DNA of 7,064 bases from Acidimicrobiales bacterium (GCA_017883125.1 JADGOD010000204.1:1-7064), one strand, 5' to 3'; positions 1 through 5,820 are shown, counted from the stretch's first letter. Translations and numbers: made by a program. Notes: generated from the sequence alone by a model not told the origin.

Positions 1-683
1 AGATCACCGACATGCTGATCCGCTCCGGAGCCCTCGACGTCATCGTCATCGACTCGGTGGCCGCGCTGACGCCCCGGGCCGAGATCGAGGGCGAGATGGG
101 CGACACCCACGTCGGCCTCCAGGCCCGCCTGATGTCCCAGGCGCTGCGCAAGATCACCGGGAACCTCTCGAAGTCCAACACGATCTGCATCTTCATCAAC
201 CAGCTCCGGGAGAAGATCGGCGTCATCTACGGCTCGCCCGAGGTGACCCCCGGTGGACGGGCGCTGAAGTTCTACGCCTCGATCCGCATCGACATCCGGC
301 GGATCGAGCAGATCAAGGACGGCACCGACATCGTCGGGAACCGCACCCGGGCCAAGGTCGTCAAGAACAAGTGTGGCGCACCGTTCAAGCAGGCGGAGTT
401 CGACATCATGTACGGCCAGGGGATCAGCCGCGAGGGCTCGCTCCTCGACGTCGCCGTCGACCTCGGCTTCGTGAAGAAGGCCGGTGCCTGGTTCACCTAC
501 GAGGGTGAGCAGCTCGGTCAAGGCCGTGAGAACGTCAAGAACTTCCTCCAGGAGAACCCTCAGCTCATGGCCGAGATCGACCAGCGGGTCCGCGACCACC
601 TCAAGGCAGTGGTCGAAGAGGTCGCCGTCGAGGCGAAGGTCGAAGCACTCGACCCGGACGACGTCCCGATCTCGATCGAGTAG
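1..683 (+). CDS. recA: Recombinase RecA, C-terminal part (5' end outside window)
   Basis: RecA binds single-stranded DNA as an ATP-dependent filament, carries out strand exchange and triggers LexA self-cleavage. The reading frame is already open at base 3, and 226 residues up to TAG at 681-683 are visible, so the P-loop and N-terminal domain lie upstream. Visible parts: the Walker B strand VIVIDSVAALTP close to the window edge; the FINQLREKIGV stretch with the conserved glutamine that leads into DNA-binding loop L2; GGRALKFYAS; and KNKCGAPFKQAEFD with the GAWFTYEGEQLGQG block of the C-terminal domain. The protein ends in an acidic tail (DPDDVPISIE), as is usual for RecA. The wording is closest to actinobacterial RecA. 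No intein interrupts the visible part. No recX follows within the window; two hairpins do. Identification is very secure. Confidence 0.98.
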   Translation, partial: ITDMLIRSGALDVIVIDSVAALTPRAEIEGEMGDTHVGLQARLMSQALRKITGNLSKSNTICIFINQLREKIGVIYGSPEVTPGGRALKFYASIRIDIRRIEQIKDGTDIVGNRTRAKVVKNKCGAPFKQAEFDIMYGQGISREGSLLDVAVDLGFVKKAGAWFTYEGEQLGQGRENVKNFLQENPQLMAEIDQRVRDHLKAVVEEVAVEAKVEALDPDDVPISIE

Positions 684-696
684 CGAGATCGTCATC

Positions 697-716
697 GAGG
701 TGGCCATCGCCACCTC
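697..716 (+). other. Hairpin just after recA
   Basis: A perfect 8-bp inverted repeat (GAGGTGGC / GCCACCTC) with a 4-base loop begins 13 bases after the recA stop codon. It has no T-tract. It may protect the recA mRNA 3' end or assist the stronger terminator hairpin 11 bases further on. The structure is read directly from the sequence; the role is inferred. Confidence 0.5.
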
Positions 717-727
717 AGATCCCGAGT

Positions 728-761
728 GACATCCCCCTCCGCATCGGTGGAGGGGGATGTC
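728..761. terminator. Strong hairpin terminator between convergent genes
   Basis: A perfect 13-bp inverted repeat (GACATCCCCCTCC / GGAGGGGGATGTC) encloses an 8-base loop, GCATCGGT, whose outer bases can add a G-T and a C-G pair and leave a 4-base loop. It lies 45 bases after the recA stop. It is the strongest stem seen in the non-coding parts of the window. The following bases, CTACATATCG, are A/T-richer than the surroundings but not a real T-run, as is common for actinobacterial terminators. The symmetry means it could also stop minus-strand transcription arriving from the DUF3048 gene. Confidence 0.7.
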
Positions 762-955
762 TACATATCGAGCTCACCTTCCAGAGCGGCACGAGGCCGA
801 AGGGCATCGCTGCGGCGACGGCCAGGACCCAGGAGCGCCACGGGAGAGACACCCCGAGCCCACCACGCCGAGCAGCGCTGCGGGCACCCAGGGGTGATCG
901 AGCCTCCTGCTCAGCGAGCCGCCGAGCGATCGGCGCTCTCGATGGGCCCGGTCAC
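761..955 (-). pseudogene. Possible remnant of a small two-helix membrane protein, frameshifted
   Basis: Reading leftward from a GTG at 955-953 gives a plausible start, MTGPIESADRSAAR, that stops at 913-911. The next frame continues as LSRRLDHPWVPAALLGVVG, and the third frame continues as SLPWRSWVLAVAAAMPFGL followed by VPLWKVSS. Joined, these read like one protein of about 60 residues with two hydrophobic helices, each phase change being equivalent to one missing base; one lies by a GGG run near 858-862. A TAG in the starting frame (763-761) sits right at the terminator stem. There is no good ribosome site and no single intact frame. It may be a decayed gene, a sequence error, or chance in GC-rich DNA. 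I do not recognise a family. Confidence 0.28.
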
Positions 956-1023
956 GTCAGCCGCCGCTGCGGGCGACGTTCGGGATGCATCGCAGGGCGC
1001 TCCCGATCAGGCGTCGATCAGCC

Positions 1024-2109
1024 CTACTTCTTGGCCTTGACCTTGGTCGTCGTCGTGGTGGTCGTGGCCGGAGCAGCGACCACCGAGGACGTCGAGGTGT
1101 CGGGGAGCAGCTCGATCCAGGTGCGACCCGGGGCCATGGTGATCACCTTGCCGGTGGCGTCCTTGAAGACGGTGGGCGAGCTGGCCGCAGCTCGTGACCA
1201 GGTGCCGACGATCTGGATGCCGTTGCGGAAGATCTGGGCGGGGCCCGAGTTGTTGTCGAGCTGCGCCTGGACCTCGAGGCCGCCTTCTGAGTTCTCCAGC
1301 CATGGGCCGTAGGTGACGTGGACCGTCTGGATGATCATGTTCGTCGCCTGGTTCTGGGTCCCGTCGCTCAGGTTGTCCGGCTGGGTCCCGTCGTAGAAGC
1401 GCAGCCACGTCGACGTCGCCGGGTTCCAGTTCCACGTCACGTCGGACTGGCTGGAGAAGAACACGTGGACGCTGCTCACGGCGGTGCCGGCGGGGACGGT
1501 GGGGCTGTAGGTGAAGACCGGGGTCGGGGGCGTCGCCAGCTTGGGGACGAGCGCGTAGAGCTGGGCGGTCGAGGTGTAGGCGTTGTACGGCGCGTAGCGG
1601 CTGTTGTCACGGACGAAGGCGCTTCCGTAGGCACCGAGGTCGAGGTTGGGGATCCCCGAGGCCGTGATGTTGGCCAGGACGGGATCGATCCCGCCGATGT
1701 GGGCCAGCGGGGCGTTGTTGAACATCGACTCGATGCCGATGTCGATCTGGCGGGCCGAGCGCACCGGGCCGATCTTGGAGGAGTCCTGGCACTGGAAGAG
1801 GGCGTTGTAGCGGGTGATGCCGCCTTCGACCGGCTCCTCGAAGACGATGTCGGCCTGGTCGATGCCGCTCTGGGGGCGTGCCGCGTTGTAGTTGTCGATC
1901 TTCACTCCGATGGCCGGGCGCTGAGGCACGACGTTGCTCGGGGCCTGGGTGCCGGTCAGGGGACAGAGCGCCATAGCGGTCGTCAGGGTGGTCGGCTTGG
2001 GCTTCTTCGCCTTCTTGGCCGGTGACGAGCACGCCGCGAAGAGCAGCGAGCCCGAGGTCACGAGGCTGACGACGGCGATCAGACGGCGGGTGTGGCGCCC
2101 GGAGCTCAT
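1024..2109 (-). CDS. DUF3048 (YerB-like) lipoprotein
   Basis: This is a predicted exported, lipid-anchored protein of 361 residues and unknown biochemical role. The N-terminus has a short basic region (RHTRR) and a hydrophobic stretch ending LLFAAC, with Cys27 as the likely lipidated residue; Phe at -3 is not the usual lipobox choice. A Lys/Thr-rich linker follows. The DUF3048 core starts at CPLTG (49-53) and carries the family hallmarks RPAIGVKIDN (64-73), ARPQSGIDQADIV (77-89), EGGITR (95-100) and GPVRSAR (114-120), the wording of the YerB family. Cys49 and Cys107 could form a disulfide. The tail is low-complexity, PATTTTTTTKVKAKK. The ATG at 2109-2107 has an AAGGAG site 12 bases upstream, consistent with second position in an operon: the amidase-like lipoprotein ends 58 bases upstream on the same strand. 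Confidence 0.9.
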   Translation of the reverse strand: MSSGRHTRRLIAVVSLVTSGSLLFAACSSPAKKAKKPKPTTLTTAMALCPLTGTQAPSNVVPQRPAIGVKIDNYNAARPQSGIDQADIVFEEPVEGGITRYNALFQCQDSSKIGPVRSARQIDIGIESMFNNAPLAHIGGIDPVLANITASGIPNLDLGAYGSAFVRDNSRYAPYNAYTSTAQLYALVPKLATPPTPVFTYSPTVPAGTAVSSVHVFFSSQSDVTWNWNPATSTWLRFYDGTQPDNLSDGTQNQATNMIIQTVHVTYGPWLENSEGGLEVQAQLDNNSGPAQIFRNGIQIVGTWSRAAASSPTVFKDATGKVITMAPGRTWIELLPDTSTSSVVAAPATTTTTTTKVKAKK

Positions 2110-2167
2110 GGTTTCGGTGTTCTCCTTGTCGGTGTCTGTTCTTCGGGGCCCTGCTTCGGCCCGTTGC

Positions 2168-3736
2168 TTAGCGGTAGTACTGCTGCCAGTTGGCTTGCGA
2201 CGGCACGGTCTTCGAGGCCGGCCCTCGACCGTAGAGACCGTAGAGGTTCACCATGGCACGCTGGAGGATGGGGGTCACAGTGGGCGTGGGACCTGGGAGA
2301 ACGGCCGTGGGGATGTGGGTCGGATCCGCCAGGAGGGCCACGAAGTTGGCGATCCCGCACGAGAAGACCCCACCGCCACCGGCGCGGGTCAGATACGTGA
2401 TGTCCGAGAAGGATCCCTGTCGGGTGATCGGCGAGTGGCCGAACAGCTGGACGTTCTGGGGGCCGGGCCCTCCGGGGATGAACCGGTTGTACTCCCCCTG
2501 GACCGCCAGGTGGAGGTGCTGGGCTTCGGTGACCCCCGCACCCTGCCACCACCAGCCCGCCGGATCGGCGACGACCAGGTCGTCGTTGGCCCCGACCGAG
2601 ACATAGGTCGAGCCGGTCAGCAGGCTCTCGGGCTCGTTCACCGGGGGAGAGCCCCAGTTCGAGGTCCCGTTCGCCGGGTTGACTTTGCCCGCCGGGTCGG
2701 TGTCGTCCTTGTAGTTGGTCTCGAGCCGGGCCGGCCCGGTCAGCGACGGGCTGAGCCGGATCTTGCGGTAGATGGCGTTGGCCCCGAGGAACGCCAGGTT
2801 CACCCCGGCGCTCAGCGCACTCTCCGCGTTGTCGCGCATCTCGCGCGACCAGTACTCGTCGTGGCCGAGGCTCATCAGCGCGCCGTGCTTGGTGAGGTCG
2901 CCCCCGTGGAGGTGGAGGTCGATGTCGGTCCAATAGGTGGTGTCCAGCCCCAGGCGCTCCATGTCGAAGACCAGGGGGAGCTCGTTGGTGACGAAGTCGG
3001 CCGCCCCCTGCTCGTAGGTCTGGTCGTAAGGGCGGTCGAAGGAGACCATCACCGCCCGCTTGGCCCGGCTCCCCTCCTCATCCTTGTAGAGGCTGAAGCC
3101 GCCCCACATGTTGTAGGCCTGATAGGTGGTCACGGCGCTCATGATCACGAAGGTCGCCGCCGAGGAGTCGTCGCGCACGCAGAACGGGATCCACTGGTGC
3201 CACCCCTTGGCTGAGACCAGCTTGAAGAGGTAGAAGCCCGGCGGGTAGGCCTTGAGATCCACGTGCCACGAGGAGGGCCAGTGGCACGAGACGGTGCCGA
3301 GGCTCGGGTCGATGGTCGGCGGGGGCTGGACGACGCCCTGGAGCGTGGGGCTCTTGGCCACCAGGCGGCCGCCGTAGCCGCCGTAGTAGCCCATCCGGTA
3401 GGCCTCGACGTGATAGCTCGAGTCCGCGGTGGAGACCATGAGGTCAACCGATCCGCCGGTCGGGGCCGAGGTGGTCGAGGCATAGCCCTCGAGGCCGTGG
3501 GTCGGGGGGAAGCCCCCGATGATCCAGTCGAGCGTGCCTTCCTTGGCGTTCTCCTCGATGACCCAGCGGGCCTTCTTGAGGGGGACCCCGTCGAAGGACT
3601 CGGTGAAGAGCTTCGGCTGCGTGGTCGAGCTCGGCGTGGCCTTCGCCCCCGGCGAGGAGCACGCGGCCAGCAGGCCCCCCGCTCCGAGGAGCCCTCCGGC
3701 GAAGAGCTGTCGTCTACTGATGGGGCCGGGGGGCAT
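2168..3736 (-). CDS. Tat-type lipoprotein of the N,N-dimethylformamidase large-subunit family
   Basis: The protein resembles the C-terminal domain of N,N-dimethylformamidase beta (large) subunits, which hydrolyse small amides at a mononuclear iron held by tyrosines and a glutamate. From the ATG at 3736-3734 it has 522 residues. The N-terminus holds a twin-arginine motif, SRRQLF (7-12), then a glycine/leucine-rich stretch and the lipobox LAAC with Cys26, so export folded and lipid anchoring are likely. Family blocks: EAYRMGYYGGYGGR (111-124), TTYQAYNMWGG (203-213), SFDRPY (232-237), GHDEYWS (291-297) and FLGANAIYRKIR (316-327). His292, Glu294 and Asn320 have the spacing I recall for His519, Glu521 and Asn547 of the Paracoccus enzyme. 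An upstream in-frame TTG (3745) would add three residues, but it lies between a -10 TAGCCT and the ATG. No Shine-Dalgarno is visible. The real substrate is unknown. Confidence 0.88.
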   Translation of the reverse strand: MPPGPISRRQLFAGGLLGAGGLLAACSSPGAKATPSSTTQPKLFTESFDGVPLKKARWVIEENAKEGTLDWIIGGFPPTHGLEGYASTTSAPTGGSVDLMVSTADSSYHVEAYRMGYYGGYGGRLVAKSPTLQGVVQPPPTIDPSLGTVSCHWPSSWHVDLKAYPPGFYLFKLVSAKGWHQWIPFCVRDDSSAATFVIMSAVTTYQAYNMWGGFSLYKDEEGSRAKRAVMVSFDRPYDQTYEQGAADFVTNELPLVFDMERLGLDTTYWTDIDLHLHGGDLTKHGALMSLGHDEYWSREMRDNAESALSAGVNLAFLGANAIYRKIRLSPSLTGPARLETNYKDDTDPAGKVNPANGTSNWGSPPVNEPESLLTGSTYVSVGANDDLVVADPAGWWWQGAGVTEAQHLHLAVQGEYNRFIPGGPGPQNVQLFGHSPITRQGSFSDITYLTRAGGGGVFSCGIANFVALLADPTHIPTAVLPGPTPTVTPILQRAMVNLYGLYGRGPASKTVPSQANWQQYYR

Positions 3737-3745
3737 CGGAGCCAA

Positions 3746-3751
3746 AGGCTA
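3746..3751 (-). promoter_or_regulatory. -10 element of the minus-strand lipoprotein operon
   Basis: On the minus strand TAGCCT fits the TANNNT -10 pattern and ends 9 bases before the ATG at 3736. Transcription would then begin 0-2 bases before the ATG, giving an essentially leaderless mRNA, which agrees with the missing ribosome site. No good -35 box is visible. Seen in sequence; activity inferred. Confidence 0.45.
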
Positions 3752-3764
3752 GCGGGGCTCGAAA

Positions 3765-3777
3765 GGAGATTCTCTCC
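3765..3777. promoter_or_regulatory. Dyad between divergent promoters, possible operator
   Basis: GGAGA-TTC-TCTCC is a perfect 5-bp dyad with a 3-base centre. It lies where the -35 regions of both divergent promoters would fall (13 bases upstream of the minus-strand -10 and 17 upstream of the plus-strand -10), so a bound regulator could affect both. Short dyads also occur by chance. Confidence 0.25.
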
Positions 3778-3794
3778 ACCGGGGCCTCGTTGAG

Positions 3795-3800
3795 TAGCGT
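3795..3800 (+). promoter_or_regulatory. -10 element for the acyltransferase gene
   Basis: TAGCGT fits TANNNT and is separated by 6 bases from the GTG at 3807, the layout expected for a leaderless transcript. No ribosome site is seen between them, which supports the GTG over the ATG at 3825 as the start. Confidence 0.45.
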
Positions 3801-3806
3801 CGAGTT

Positions 3807-4463
3807 GTGACGACTCTTCACCGGATGCCCGATTCGCTTCGCCAGGCCCTGGCCCGCGCGCTGCGCTGGGGGGCGGGGCTCGCCGCCGAGGTGGGCATGA
3901 TCGGCTCGAACGATCCAGGAGCCAAGGCCTTCAAGTCCTTCGGGGCCGGAGCGGTGCTCCTCTACCCCCAGGGCGTGATCTACAACGAGCACTACATGGT
4001 CATCGGCGAGAAGACCATGGTGGGTCCCAACACGTGCCTGAGCGTCGGCATCGGCCCGGGACAGACCATGGCGTCGGACCCGGTGATCACCATCGGGGAG
4101 CGCTGCGTCATCGGGCGCGGCAGCCACATCGTCGGCCACTGGTCGATCGAGCTCGGTGACGACATCCAGACCGGGCCGTACGTCTACATCACCGACCAGA
4201 ACCACGTCTATGAGGACATCGATCAGCCGATCGGAATCCAGACCCCCATCGAGGCGGCCGTCTCGATCGGCTCGGGCAGCTGGCTCGGGGCCAACGTCGT
4301 GATCCTCCCGGGCACCACCATCGGCGAACACGTCACCGTGGCGGCCGGCGCGGTGGTCTCGGGGGTGTTCCCCGACCGGTGCGTGATCGGGGGCGTGCCG
4401 GCGAAGATCCTCAAGCGCTACGTCGAGGGCCAGGGCTGGGTCTCGGCGGACGCTGGGACCTGA
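3807..4463 (+). CDS. Hexapeptide-repeat (left-handed beta-helix) acyltransferase
   Basis: This 218-residue protein is a probable cytosolic O- or N-acyltransferase of the isoleucine-patch/hexapeptide superfamily, normally an acyl-CoA-dependent trimer. A short helical N-terminal segment (about 8-30) precedes a beta-helix built from [LIV]-G-x-x repeats: VIGEKTMVGPN (65-75), ITIGERCVIGRGSHI (94-108), IELGDDIQTGPYV (114-126), VSIGSGSWLGANVVILPG (152-169) and TIGEHVTVAAGAVV (171-184). The TDQNH loop (129-133) carries the histidine that is catalytic in related acetyltransferases, and the domain closes with the common VIGGVPAKILKRY (193-205). The acceptor (sugar, lipid or antibiotic) cannot be told from the sequence. 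GTG at 3807 was chosen because a -10 TAGCGT sits 6 bases before it. It is divergent from the lipoprotein operon, and serB follows after 100 bases with its own probable promoter. Confidence 0.88.
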   Translation: MTTLHRMPDSLRQALARALRWGAGLAAEVGMIGSNDPGAKAFKSFGAGAVLLYPQGVIYNEHYMVIGEKTMVGPNTCLSVGIGPGQTMASDPVITIGERCVIGRGSHIVGHWSIELGDDIQTGPYVYITDQNHVYEDIDQPIGIQTPIEAAVSIGSGSWLGANVVILPGTTIGEHVTVAAGAVVSGVFPDRCVIGGVPAKILKRYVEGQGWVSADAGT

Positions 4464-4550
4464 AGCACGGCCTCCCCCGATGAGAGCCCTTCGTCGCACA
4501 CAGGGAGCCCGTCGATGAGGGACAGGCCACAGGGCCCGGAGCGCCTGGCC

Positions 4551-4556
4551 TAGTCT
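4551..4556 (+). promoter_or_regulatory. -10 element for serB
   Basis: TAGTCT fits TANNNT and ends 7 bases before the GTG at 4564, so transcription should start at or next to the start codon. No Shine-Dalgarno sequence and no convincing -35 box are visible. An imperfect inverted repeat (AGGCC..AGG / CCTGGCCT, 4524-4551) just upstream overlaps its first base. Confidence 0.5.
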
Positions 4557-4563
4557 CGACGTC

Positions 4564-5751
4564 GTGGTGCCCACCCGCTTCCTTCTGACCGTCTCGGGGA
4601 GAGACCGCCCCGGCCTCGCCGGCGAGCTCTTCGTCGCCCTCCAGGCGGTGTGCAGCGAGGTCACCGACGTGGGCCAGATCACCATCCGAGGCCACCTCGT
4701 CCTGTGCATCGAGGTCGCCCCGTGCGAGGACGCCGGGCTCGCCGAGCTGAACGCCGCGGTCGAGAGATCCGGGATCACACACGACGGCACGGTCACCGTC
4801 GAGGTGACCCCCACCACCGAGCGCCAGGCACCCGAGGGGCGTCGGCTCATCGTCACCTTGGTGGCCCCGATCATCGACGCCGCCAAGCTGGCCGGGGTCT
4901 TCAAGGCCATCGCTGCGTGCGGCGGGGACTGCGAACGGATCGTCCGCCTGGCCGACTATCCGGTCCAGAGCTATGAGCTGATCATCCGCGGGCCCGACCA
5001 CGAGCAACTCCGAGCCGCCCTCGGTCAGGTGGCGGTCGATCAGTCCCTCGACGTCGCCGTCCAGCGGATCGGCCTGCACCGCAGGGCCAAGCGCCTGATC
5101 GTGATGGACGCCGACTCGACGCTGCTCAAGGGCGAGGTGATCGACAAGCTGGCCGCCAAGCTCGGGATCGAGGCACAGGTGGCGGCCATCACCGAGGCGG
5201 CGATGTCCGGCGAGCTCGACTTCACCGAGGCGCTCACCGAGCGGGTCGCCCTCCTTGAGGGCCTCCCCGTAGCCGAGCTCGAGGCGGTCTCCCAAGAGCT
5301 CGAGCTGATGCCGGGGGCCCGGACCCTGCTGCGGACCCTCCAGCGGCTCGGCTACCAGACCGCCGTGGTCTCGGGTGGCTTCCTCCAGGTCATCGCCCCG
5401 CTCCTGGCCGAGCTGGGGATCGATCTGGCGGCGGCCAACGAGCTCGAGGTCGTCGACGGCCGCCTCACCGGGCGGCTCTCGGGCGAGATCGTCGATCGCG
5501 CCGGGAAGGCCGACTCGCTCAAGCGGTTCGCCGAGCACGTGGGGGTCCCGCTCGCCCAGACGGTGGCCGTGGGCGACGGGGCCAACGACATCGACATGCT
5601 CTCGGTCGCAGGGCTGGGGATCGCCTTCAACGCCCGGCCAATCGTGCGCGAGGCGGCGGACACCGCGCTGTCGGTCCCGTTCCTCGACGCCGTGCTGTTC
5701 CTGCTGGGCATCTCCCGCGAGGAGATCGAGTCGGCCGACGACGTCGCCTAG
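4564..5751 (+). CDS. serB: Phosphoserine phosphatase SerB with tandem ACT domains
   Basis: SerB removes the phosphate from L-phosphoserine, the last step of the phosphorylated serine pathway, in the cytosol with Mg2+. The 395-residue protein starts with two ACT-like regulatory domains (about 5-80, beginning RFLLTVSGRDRPGLAGEL, and 94-168, beginning RLIVTLVAP), an arrangement known from mycobacterial SerB2, where they bind amino acids. The HAD catalytic domain follows: motif I DADST (182-186, nucleophile Asp182, acid/base Asp184), then GEVIDKLA in the cap region, motif II Ser270 in VVSGGF, motif III Lys315 in RAGKADSLK, and motif IV GDGANDIDML (337-346). All catalytic residues are present. Motif I has Ala where Val or Met is usual. 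The start is GTG at 4564, followed by a second GTG; the -10 element 7 bases upstream favours the first. sbcD begins 65 bases downstream. Confidence 0.96.
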   Translation: MVPTRFLLTVSGRDRPGLAGELFVALQAVCSEVTDVGQITIRGHLVLCIEVAPCEDAGLAELNAAVERSGITHDGTVTVEVTPTTERQAPEGRRLIVTLVAPIIDAAKLAGVFKAIAACGGDCERIVRLADYPVQSYELIIRGPDHEQLRAALGQVAVDQSLDVAVQRIGLHRRAKRLIVMDADSTLLKGEVIDKLAAKLGIEAQVAAITEAAMSGELDFTEALTERVALLEGLPVAELEAVSQELELMPGARTLLRTLQRLGYQTAVVSGGFLQVIAPLLAELGIDLAAANELEVVDGRLTGRLSGEIVDRAGKADSLKRFAEHVGVPLAQTVAVGDGANDIDMLSVAGLGIAFNARPIVREAADTALSVPFLDAVLFLLGISREEIESADDVA

Positions 5752-5763
5752 CGCGTCCACCCC

Positions 5764-5784
5764 GGAGAGGTGCCACACCCCTCT
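5764..5784. other. Imperfect hairpin between serB and sbcD
   Basis: GGAGAGGTG-CCA-CACCCCTCT forms a nine-position stem with one A-C mismatch, one terminal G-T pair and a 3-base loop. It starts 13 bases after the serB stop and ends 2 bases before the proposed -10 for sbcD. There is no T-tract, so it may be a weak terminator for serB or a binding site over the sbcD promoter. Confidence 0.35.
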
Positions 5785-5786
5785 GG

Positions 5787-5792
5787 CAGGAT
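5787..5792 (+). promoter_or_regulatory. Possible -10 element before the sbcD leader ORF
   Basis: CAGGAT keeps the A at position 2 and T at position 6 of TANNNT but has C at position 1. It lies 7 bases before a GTG at 5800, the same geometry as at serB. It is weaker than the other candidates. Confidence 0.3.
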
Positions 5793-5799
5793 CGATGCG

Positions 5800-5820
5800 G
5801 TGAGGACCCCGGAGCGATGA
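5800..5820 (+). CDS. Six-codon leader ORF overlapping the sbcD start
   Basis: GTG AGG ACC CCG GAG CGA TGA encodes MRTPER and stops with TGA at 5818-5820, which overlaps the sbcD ATG (5817-5819) as ATGA. With a leaderless transcript starting at or near 5800, ribosomes could enter here and reinitiate at sbcD, coupling the two. The same bases also contain GAGGA (5802-5806), an acceptable ribosome site 10 bases before the sbcD ATG, so the mini-ORF may be only a by-product of that site. No function is claimed for the peptide. Confidence 0.25.
   Translation: MRTPER

Larger units (their letters stand above)
684..1023. other. Intergenic region between convergent recA and DUF3048 gene
   Basis: This 340-base stretch holds no intact gene I can support. 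It contains the two post-recA hairpins (697-716 and 728-761), a possible broken small membrane-protein gene on the minus strand (761-955), a 6-bp stem with a GCGA tetraloop (920-935), and a 6-bp inverted repeat TCGGGA / TCCCGA at 980-985 and 1001-1006. The last lies 18 bases beyond the stop of the minus-strand lipoprotein gene and could be its weak terminator. A 10-base direct repeat (CGCTGCGGGC, at 876 and 965) is probably chance. I see no tRNA, riboswitch or repeat array. Confidence 0.6.

Noticed and set aside
865..975. 10-base direct repeat CGCTGCGGGC (876-885 and 965-974) as an attachment site or repeat unit
   Set aside because: Only two short GC-rich copies, no associated integrase or mobile gene, and chance recurrence is expected at this base composition.
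726..1040. A 104-codon plus-strand open frame in the recA-DUF3048 gap
   Set aside because: It begins at the terminator stem and runs into the antisense of the DUF3048 gene, and its product is low-complexity Arg/Ser/Ala/Pro. No ribosome site was seen.
1934..3214. A 426-codon plus-strand open frame antisense to the two lipoprotein genes
   Set aside because: It spans parts of both minus-strand genes and the gap between them, shows no domain, and has the Arg/Gly/Val-rich composition of antisense shadows.
3743..3745. TTG as the start of the dimethylformamidase-like gene
   Set aside because: It directly abuts the proposed -10 TAGCCT and so would lie upstream of the likely transcription start; the ATG nine bases further in is preferred. 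The difference is three residues.
3714..4910. A 398-codon minus-strand open frame antisense to the acyltransferase and the start of serB
   Set aside because: It crosses two well-supported plus-strand genes and their promoters, and lacks any family signature.
4411..5778. A 455-codon open frame on the minus strand antisense to serB
   Set aside because: Its translation is rich in Asp, Gly, Arg and His without any family motif, and the plus frame carries a complete SerB. It is the usual third-position GC shadow.
5752..5816. LexA/SOS operator upstream of sbcD
   Set aside because: I looked for a GAAC-N4-GTTC type box and found no matching half-site in this interval.
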